DNA of 24,230 nt, from NCBI GenBank assembly GCA_002633005.1, contig NMRA01000027.1:1264539-1288768 (forward strand), in the 5' to 3' direction. Both the position numbers and the translations under genes were made by a program. Of the stretch, positions 21,301 through 24,230 are shown in pieces. Below the pieces are notes generated by a model. That model searched no databases. It saw nothing but the letters and a program-made list of their open reading frames with translations, and was not told the DNA's origin. Numbering within the stretch: position 1 is the stretch's first letter; each line of letters starts with the position of its first letter. This DNA comes from Phoronis australis (taxonomy: Eukaryota; Phoronida; Phoronidae).

Positions 21301-23606
21301 CTCATATGCAATTTACTGAGGCCAAAGTCAAGGTTTTTATGTGAGTAAGAGAAACAGTCTTTGGCGCCCTACCATTTATGCATGTCTGTATGTATGTGCG
21401 TAATGTATGTATGTGTGGTTTTGCAGAAAAGAACGGCCGTCGTCCGCCTCGCTCTTCCTGTGTGTATGCCGGGCTGGAGCCCCTGCAGTTCACCAACCTC
21501 TTCCCGACCTGGTTGGACCACGAGGACATCGCCGAGCTCAATAAGAAGGTAAGTTAGTCACATGTTGACAGGAAGCGGCACCTGTCTTGTCTTGATGTCG
21601 CCCTGAAAATGGTTTGCCTAGGCCTCCAGTTACTCAATTATTAACTGAGAATGGCAAGTGCACTCGGGCAAAAGTTATGACAGTATGTTGCCTGATCTAA
21701 TGCTCCAACCAATGCAGTGAGACACATGTGATGAACGTTCCAAGAAACTTTTGTGCTCATTAAATAAAAAGATAATTGCAAGCGGTCTGGTAGATGGTGT
21801 AGCAGACATGCGCAGGCCGCCTAGGTGGGCCCATTGCAGTAGTCACCTGGTATCATTTTTGTGCTTTATTAATTTATAGTTACTGTTATAGCTTATTGAA
21901 TTACCTACAGACTTGCTTACTCACTCCACTATCTGAAGATTTACTCTGTTACAGTGTTCCACAAATAACTTCCAGGTGTCTGTACTATGTCCCAGGCTTC
22001 TAGAAACTTCCAGAGCAAGGTTCTACATATTTCACTAGTGTAATGAACCGTTTCTCAAGTGTTCTTCTATGAACAGTAACACAATTACTGGCCTGTTCTC
22101 ACTGGGATTGGGTCATTCAGCTGCTAACTGTCAGCTTACCAGTTTGTAATTATTTAACTATAATTTTAATTTAAAGTTGATTTACTACTTTCATAAATTA
22201 TGGGATTACAATGGTATCTTCTTGTGTTGTTGCAGTTGTGACCCGATTCCCTCTCTAGTGTTACTTTTATTTGAATGAAACGCCCTCTTGTGTCTTACTA
22301 GGATGGTAAGCGTCAGGGAGAGAAGGTAGCCATAGATGAACTGTTGGAGCGACTCAACCGCACACGCTATTCACTGGAAGAGCTTCAAGAGCGCCCCCTG
22401 CCAGAGGGAGTGGACCCTACACACCTGGAGTCTTATCTTGCCGATGACGAGTTTGAGGTGGGTAAATTCGTGAATATTGAATTAGGGAAATGTACATCCC
22501 TACTGTGGGTTGGACTCGATGTACTAACTTAAAGCCTAACTTTAATCAACGGAATTTTGTTATTTTAGATGTATTGGGCTAACCAGATAGTCCTGGCAAA
22601 GCCTTAGTAAAATAAGAAAACACAAGTTCAATCATGCAATTGCAAGCCCATCAAATGATAAGTGAAGTTGCCTTTTCGTGCTTTGTTGCGTCACCATGAG
22701 ATCCCTGCACAAACAACAAAAGGATGTATTGAATAGGGTTCCAAATAGAACCCCATTGTGTGCGGGTGTTATTGGCAGCTGTGTTATTTAAAAGGTGATT
22801 CTTGCGGTGACGTAGACAAAAGCAAGCCAATACACCTAACAGTTCGTTTTGGCACCTTATGGCTCTAGTGGGCTCAGAGCGATGCTCTTAACATACTGTA
22901 GGAACCAAATATACAGGTGTTACCATTGAAGATAGGCTTTAATAAGCACTAAGTTGAACTTTGGCTCGCTGTTTACATGACGACTGTGTGGGGGGGTAGC
23001 ATGCTGCACGTAATGGCATTAAAACAACCTATCCTCCGCAAAATGTCACAGATAGTTTCAATTTGATCGGATACGCGATCGTGTTCTATAGTACTTAATG
23101 GCAATAGTCCGATAAAACGTGCCCAGATTTTGAGGACTGGTTTAATGCGGGTTATTCAGTGTAGAAAATTGGTTCTCAAAAAACAGGTACATTATATCGG
23201 AGTGTTACCATACTTAACTATACATTGCTCACATTTACTAGGTTCCTGAATGTATTCAAGTATATTTTTAAATACGAGTTCCTGTAGGTGGTTCTAATGC
23301 AACTCATTAGTTCAGAAGTCCCAAAAAGTATTTGCATTGCGTAGAAGTTGGAGAAATGTCAGGATCAATTGTAATTGCTTGGGTGGTGGCGGCGGCGGCA
23401 GTGGTATTCTGTGCTTCTACCATGTGCTGTGACCAACATTGTCCTGTATAGTAACATTGTACGTAGTGGTCAACTCTTGACTGCATGTCTTGATAAAGTA
23501 TTTGATGTGTACACTTCAGGAGATTTTGGGAACAACTAAAGAGGAATTTCAGAAACTACCTGCCTGGAAACAACGAGATCTCAAGAAAGAGGCTGGCCTG
23601 TTCTGA
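7161..23606 (+). CDS. SVIL: Supervillin, C-terminal 1,128 residues, 21 exons (5' end outside window or unresolved)
   Basis: Joined exons: 7161-7426, 8175-8303, 9299-9385, 10115-10210, 11517-11691, 12148-12305, 12899-13051, 13251-13387, 13742-13889, 14425-14570, 14919-15075, 16272-16438, 16926-17038, 18599-18768, 19035-19189, 19560-20004, 20487-20648, 21087-21245, 21427-21548, 22302-22457, 23520-23606. Every junction is GT-AG and the frame stays open to TGA at 23604. Domain order is SI-x-[ED]-RL modules (about 56-115), acidic linker (193-250), basic stretch (252-303), five gelsolin-like repeats (about 340-1010) and villin headpiece (1068-1128). Diagnostic strings include [63 protein letters not shown] and RPLPEGVDP, all supervillin-specific rather than villin or gelsolin. 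The family is known as peripheral membrane proteins linking F-actin and myosin II at the cortex; function here is inferred. Vertebrate supervillins are about 1,800-2,200 residues, so roughly the N-terminal half is not seen. Confidence 0.95.
7427..7486 (+). repeat. 15-bp minisatellite, four copies, beginning at the exon 1 splice donor
   Basis: Units are 7427-7441, 7442-7456, 7457-7471 and 7472-7486 with consensus GTAGGTGGAGCTTGA; the first has GTGGGT instead of GTAGGT and the last ends in G. Each unit starts with a donor-like GTRGGT, and 15 bases is five codons, so use of any copy as donor keeps the reading frame. Confidence 0.95.
8175..8303 (+). CDS. SVIL: Supervillin exon 2
   Basis: The acceptor is TGTGTTTAG at 8174 and the donor GCAG|GTGAGT; it is 129 bases and phase 1 at both ends. 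It encodes a second module, [20 protein letters not shown] (residues 96-115), followed by [11 protein letters not shown]. Vertebrate supervillins have an equivalent QFTVAGRM string in this place, from memory of the family. The 995-base intron after it holds a C10 run at 8702-8711 and nothing else that I recognise. Confidence 0.9.
9299..9385 (+). CDS. SVIL: Supervillin exon 3
   Basis: The acceptor is TGATTCAG and the donor AAAG|GTAAGT. This small 87-base exon is phase 1 at both ends. It encodes a Ser/Lys-rich linker containing [16 protein letters not shown] (about residues 140-155), a basic patch with serines that could be phosphorylated. The intron to 10114 (729 bases) shows no feature. Confidence 0.85.
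10115..10210 (+). CDS. SVIL: Supervillin exon 4
   Basis: The acceptor is GGTTGCAG and the donor CCAA|GTATGT; 96 bases, phase 1 at both ends. It encodes a Pro/Lys/Val-rich linker ([15 protein letters not shown]) with no identifiable domain, so the assignment rests on splice signals, preserved frame and position. The following 1,306-base intron contains a 16-bp direct repeat AACTTGTGGAAAATGT (10261 and 10318) and the hAT-like element at 10923-11435. Confidence 0.8.
10923..11435. mobile_element. Putative non-autonomous hAT-type DNA transposon (MITE), about 513 bp
   Basis: The ends are perfect 13-bp terminal inverted repeats, CAGGGCTTGGAAT at 10923-10935 and ATTCCAAGCCCTG at 11423-11435, with an imperfect subterminal inverted CGCGGAAA/TTTCCGCG zone inside. 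A CAGGG-type terminus is usual for hAT elements. The inside is strikingly CpG-rich compared with the surrounding intron, with several CCGCGG palindromes. No transposase gene is present. The eight bases on each side do not match, so a target-site duplication is not visible; it has decayed, or the family assignment is wrong. Confidence 0.7.
11517..11691 (+). CDS. SVIL: Supervillin exon 5 (acidic linker)
   Basis: The acceptor is TTGATTTCAG and the donor AAGT|GTAAGT. The exon runs from phase 1 to phase 2. It encodes a very acidic segment with HDGDDDENP and [15 protein letters not shown] (residues 193-250), then a Leu-rich [11 protein letters not shown]. There is no known fold; acidic and low-complexity composition is usual for this part of supervillin. 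A donor two bases earlier (CAA|GTGTAA) is possible but weaker and would break the phase. The 456-base intron after it shows nothing. Confidence 0.85.
12148..12305 (+). CDS. SVIL: Supervillin exon 6 (basic stretch)
   Basis: The acceptor is CATTTTGTAG and the donor GCTA|GTGAGT; phase 2 to phase 1. It encodes KRARPQRR (256-263), [19 protein letters not shown] (269-287) and [10 protein letters not shown] near the end. The NPLK.L..R.D....YTE pattern is characteristic of supervillin just before the gelsolin-like region. The paired basic clusters look like a nuclear localisation signal; nuclear targeting has been reported for vertebrate supervillin, but here it is inference. The 593-base intron that follows is open in the exon 7 frame over its last 285 bases. 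Confidence 0.92.
12899..13051 (+). CDS. SVIL: Supervillin exon 7 (start of gelsolin-like repeat 1)
   Basis: The acceptor is TTTCGTTTCAG and the donor AAAG|GTATGG; 153 bases, phase 1 at both ends. It encodes [18 protein letters not shown], a signature string of supervillin rather than villin, then [13 protein letters not shown] (343-355), the first beta-strand of gelsolin-like repeat 1. The 199-base intron after it is plain. Confidence 0.95.
13251..13387 (+). CDS. SVIL: Supervillin exon 8 (gelsolin-like repeat 1 core)
   Basis: The acceptor is TCTCCCTTAG and the donor CAAG|GTAAAG; phase 1 to phase 0. It encodes [26 protein letters not shown] and [15 protein letters not shown] (356-400). The Gly-Asp at 374-375 and Glu397 stand where gelsolin type-2 calcium sites have their ligands. 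This is among the best conserved parts of supervillin. The intron to 13741 (354 bases) shows nothing. Confidence 0.97.
13742..13889 (+). CDS. SVIL: Supervillin exon 9 (end of gelsolin-like repeat 1)
   Basis: The acceptor is TTGCCTTCCAG and the donor TCCG|GTAAGC; phase 0 to phase 1. It encodes the long helix of repeat 1 ([18 protein letters not shown], 401-418) and then [13 protein letters not shown], matching the family pattern of a helix followed by FW.LLGG. The 535-base intron after it shows no feature. Confidence 0.95.
14425..14570 (+). CDS. SVIL: Supervillin exon 10 (gelsolin-like repeat 2, first half)
   Basis: The acceptor is TTGACATTTCAG and the donor AGAG|GTAGTG, a weak consensus. It encodes [20 protein letters not shown] and [17 protein letters not shown] (456-494), corresponding to the EDELYE linker and the beta-strand pair that open repeat 2. 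The following intron (348 bases) shows nothing. Confidence 0.93.
14919..15075 (+). CDS. SVIL: Supervillin exon 11 (gelsolin-like repeat 2, second half)
   Basis: The acceptor is GTTCTCCACAG and the donor CAGA|GTAAGT; phase 0 to phase 1. It encodes [27 protein letters not shown] and [14 protein letters not shown] (499-549). The DFGSEVY.W core and DINPL end are supervillin hallmarks. The 1,196-base intron that follows contains the inverted-repeat element at 15654-15937. Confidence 0.97.
15654..15937. repeat. Long imperfect inverted repeat (foldback hairpin) in intron 11
   Basis: The left arm is about 15654-15771 and the right arm starts at 15787, with a 15-base loop. The innermost 13 bases, ATGAGGTCATGCA and TGCATGACCTCAT, pair perfectly. 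Over the inner 80 or so bases the arms match at roughly 80 percent by eye; pairing is patchier further out. The outer part of the right arm is present twice in tandem. It has the shape of a snapback element or MITE without a long centre. Confidence 0.85.
15845..15936 (+). repeat. 46-bp perfect tandem duplication
   Basis: Bases 15845-15890 and 15891-15936 are identical, each beginning AGACCTCAGAGTGAGAG and ending CTGAACTGCAT. The unit is the outer segment of the right arm of the surrounding hairpin. Perfect identity points to a recent duplication. Confidence 0.97.
16272..16438 (+). CDS. SVIL: Supervillin exon 12 (linker between gelsolin-like repeats 2 and 3)
   Basis: The acceptor is CCAAATTTCAG and the donor AGAT|GTAAGT; phase 1 to phase 0. 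It encodes [20 protein letters not shown] and EKFIDWPD (562-589), the RPDWA.FG...E.....KEKF.DW pattern of supervillin. Residues 595-606 are a polar linker. The 487-base intron after it is plain. Confidence 0.95.
16926..17038 (+). CDS. SVIL: Supervillin exon 13
   Basis: The acceptor is TTTTTGTAG and the donor CTTG|GTATGA; phase 0 to phase 2. It encodes [12 protein letters not shown] and [14 protein letters not shown] (to residue 644), corresponding to the family KAYDV..M and ILDG..VGRG strings. Tryptophan 644 is split across the next intron. That intron (17039-18598, 1,560 bases) is the longest between exons and carries the degenerate repeat array and a TG microsatellite. Confidence 0.92.
17512..18182 (+). 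repeat. Degenerate modular repeat array in intron 13
   Basis: A module of about 60 bases built on TATCTCC, a GATTTT..TGAAATTTG core and TGT.TTCCTGTG recurs near 17512, 17632, 17790, 17927 and 18066 with strong divergence. A second motif, TTTTCAA....ATATATTCT.TGC.AC..AG.GGCCATTTT, occurs at 17711-17759 and 18136-18184 at about 80 percent identity. The roughly 415-425-base offset between matching parts suggests an old duplication of a larger unit. No coding frame is kept. Confidence 0.65.
18285..18353. repeat. (TG)n microsatellite
   Basis: About 30 TG dinucleotides run without a break and are then interrupted by a single A at 18346. It is likely to vary in length between individuals. Confidence 0.97.
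18599..18768 (+). CDS. SVIL: Supervillin exon 14 (gelsolin-like repeat 3, first half)
   Basis: The acceptor is CAATTCCGTAG and the donor GCAG|GTGAGG; phase 2 to phase 1. It encodes [20 protein letters not shown] and [13 protein letters not shown] (664-696), the W.I.E.D...LP....GQFH.GD.YVV.W pattern shared with villin and supervillin. The GD at 686-687 fits a type-2 calcium-site ligand. In-frame stops in the 266-base intron after it would end any transcript that retained the intron. Confidence 0.96.
18810..19022. repeat. Trinucleotide-rich low-complexity tracts (GTT and TTA) in intron 14
   Basis: A degenerate GTT/GTAGTCATT tract at about 18812-18880 is followed by a cleaner TTA/ATT tract at about 18974-19022. 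These are simple repeats that together make up over half of this short intron. Confidence 0.85.
19035..19189 (+). CDS. SVIL: Supervillin exon 15 (gelsolin-like repeat 3, second half)
   Basis: The acceptor is TTTTTGCCAG and the donor ACAG|GTGGCG; phase 1 to phase 0. It encodes [20 protein letters not shown] and [14 protein letters not shown] (719-752), nearly identical to the family consensus. Glu734 in the helix fits the conserved calcium-ligand position. The 370-base intron after it shows nothing. Confidence 0.97.
19560..20004 (+). CDS. SVIL: Supervillin exon 16 (end of gelsolin-like repeat 3 and repeat 4)
   Basis: The acceptor is TTTATTGTAG and the donor GATG|GTGAGA; phase 0 to phase 1. 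At 445 bases this is by far the largest exon. It encodes [20 protein letters not shown], then repeat 4 with [35 protein letters not shown] and [10 protein letters not shown], then [20 protein letters not shown]. The SSLRS....VLN....YVWHG core is the repeat signature; unlike repeats 1 and 3 its helix lacks an acidic residue in the usual place. The 482-base intron after it is featureless. Confidence 0.97.
20487..20648 (+). CDS. SVIL: Supervillin exon 17 (gelsolin-like repeat 5, first half)
   Basis: The acceptor is ATGTTCTACAG and the donor CCAG|GTAGGT; 162 bases, phase 1 at both ends. It encodes [32 protein letters not shown] and the link to repeat 5 (901-954). PRLF..SS.SG.F and PF.Q..LY are supervillin patterns. 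The 438-base intron after it shows nothing. Confidence 0.95.
21087..21245 (+). CDS. SVIL: Supervillin exon 18 (gelsolin-like repeat 5, second half)
   Basis: The acceptor is TCTCTCTTCAG and the donor AAAG|GTAGGT; 159 bases, phase 1 at both ends. It encodes [20 protein letters not shown] (955-974) and [18 protein letters not shown], closely matching the supervillin family. The insertion [15 protein letters not shown] between strand and helix is the family-typical long loop. The short intron after it contains a TATG-rich tract. Confidence 0.98.
21375..21420. repeat. TATG-rich microsatellite
   Basis: Imperfect TATG/TGTA repeats sit just upstream of the exon 19 acceptor, taking the place of part of the usual pyrimidine tract. 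Confidence 0.8.
21427..21548 (+). CDS. SVIL: Supervillin exon 19
   Basis: The acceptor is GGTTTTGCAG and the donor GAAG|GTAAGT; phase 1 to phase 0. It encodes [20 protein letters not shown] and DIAELNKK (to 1048), matching the GLEPL.FTN.FP.W..REDIAE motif that ends the gelsolin-like region of supervillins. The 753-base intron after it is ordinary. Confidence 0.97.
22302..22457 (+). CDS. SVIL: Supervillin exon 20 (headpiece, N-terminal half)
   Basis: The acceptor is TGTCTTACTAG and the donor TGAG|GTGGGT; 156 bases, phase 0 at both ends. It encodes [20 protein letters not shown] and [10 protein letters not shown] (1071-1100), the N-terminal subdomain of a villin headpiece. The RPLPEGVDP string is almost invariant in the superfamily. 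The 1,062-base intron after it has a short GCG-rich tract at 23386-23400 and no recognisable element. Confidence 0.97.
23520..23606 (+). CDS. SVIL: Supervillin exon 21 (headpiece C-terminus and stop)
   Basis: The acceptor is GTACACTTCAG and the stop is TGA at 23604-23606. It encodes the headpiece core, ending with [19 protein letters not shown] (1110-1128). Trp1116, Lys1117, Lys1122, Lys1123, Glu1124, Leu1127 and Phe1128 stand where villin headpiece has its hydrophobic cap and F-actin contact residues; only the lysine of KKEKGLF is replaced, by Ala1125. A protein ending exactly at GLF is the universal end of headpiece proteins, which fixes the stop. Confidence 0.98.
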   Translation, partial: EILGTTKEEFQKLPAWKQRDLKKEAGLF

Positions 23607-23659
23607 TTGGCTGTTGTAGAAGACGCGAAAGAGGCTGATCTGTTGTGATTGGTTGTTAT
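23585..23659 (+). repeat. In-frame near-duplicate of the last codons and stop, 33 bp, two copies
   Basis: Bases 23585-23617 and 23627-23659 match at 28 of 33 positions and lie 42 bases apart. The second copy therefore sits in the same reading frame and repeats AAA GAG GCT ... TGA after the true stop. A further GTAGAAGAC recurs at 23616 and 23674. Confidence 0.93.
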
Positions 23660-24230
23660 TGTTCTTGCTGAAAGTAGAAGACTAACTAACTGGGTGTTTA
23701 TTTCAAGCTATGAGCGAGTGCTTACTTAATTTGTCAGTCATAATGTCCAGAATTGTTTAGCTTGACATGTTGCTGCAGACCAGAGGAAATGTGCCATTGT
23801 TTCTGTAATATTTTCAGGGAATGAAATAGCTGGGGTATACTGTTGCCATATCCTGGTGGTGATAAACCAAACCAAACCAGAATTATTCAGTCATTTATGC
23901 CATTTGAGTTAGGTACATTTGTGAAATTCTAATACCTGATTTCTTCCGTCACACACTTGTCCTTACGATTATCCGCATAGGTCTTCACTGTTATTGAAAT
24001 GGTGATAAATAACTGATAGATAACTTGTGTTGGGGGCTTCCAAATGTTTTTAGAGCATCTTGTTGCTATGACAACTTCGGTGTTAGCCTTGTTGAAATTG
24101 TTTGTGTTAATTACACATTTTACAGTCGTCTGCACAATAGGAGTATGCCAACTTTGTTTGCGAAGCGTTTCACTAAAGAGAATCAATGGCTGTCCACCAA
24201 AGCAATTGTGCCTTTTTCTCAAATGCTCTG
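23607..24230 (+). other. 3'UTR and/or downstream flank
   Basis: This AT-rich non-coding DNA follows the stop. No AATAAA or ATTAAA occurs in it; only the weak variant GATAAA appears, near 23871 and 24004. The poly(A) site may therefore use a variant signal or lie beyond the window. No further gene is visible. Confidence 0.6.

Noticed and set aside
22736-22753. Short inverted repeat GGGTTC-N6-GAACCC in intron 20
   Set aside because: A six-base stem alone is too short to support an element or RNA structure, and I found no wider arms around it.
1-24230. tRNA, rRNA, CRISPR arrays or prokaryotic operon features
   Set aside because: No cloverleaf with a GGTTCGA-type loop was seen, there are no evenly spaced direct repeats of CRISPR type, and the whole layout is that of a spliced animal gene.

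Overview
This window is intron-rich animal (metazoan) nuclear DNA. It carries one recognisable gene on the + strand: the 3' part of a supervillin (SVIL) gene of the villin/gelsolin superfamily. Twenty-one coding exons lie between 7161 and 23606, joined by GT-AG introns. Spliced, they give 3,388 coding bases in one uninterrupted frame: one base finishing a codon begun upstream, then 1,128 complete codons and a TGA stop. The closing frame and the collinear match to supervillin are the main support for the exon model. Residue numbers below count from the first complete codon at 7162. The deep introns, low background CpG and degree of divergence from vertebrate supervillin suggest an invertebrate, perhaps a marine lophotrochozoan such as a mollusc. 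That placement is inference only.

Layout: 1-7160 is AT-rich DNA with no exon I can defend. It is probably an intron or 5' flank, because the first visible exon begins in mid-codon. Exons 1-6 (7161-12305) encode the charged, low-complexity middle of supervillin, with two S-I-x-[ED]-R-L modules, an acidic stretch and a basic, NLS-like stretch. Exons 7-19 (12899-21548) encode five gelsolin-like repeats. Exons 20-21 (22302-23606) encode a C-terminal villin headpiece ending in KKEAGLF. After the stop comes 3'UTR or flank without a canonical poly(A) signal.

The introns hold most of the unexpected structure. A 15-bp minisatellite duplicates the exon 1 splice donor in frame (7427-7486). A putative hAT-type non-autonomous transposon lies at 10923-11435. 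A long imperfect hairpin whose outer arm is tandemly duplicated lies at 15654-15937, and a degenerate modular repeat array at 17512-18182. There are also (TG)n and (TTA)n microsatellites. Just past the stop codon, the last codons of the gene, including the stop, are duplicated in frame (23585-23659).

The protein would be a membrane- and actin-associated scaffold of the cell cortex, as inferred from the family. No RNA gene, second protein-coding gene, CRISPR array or autonomous mobile element was found.
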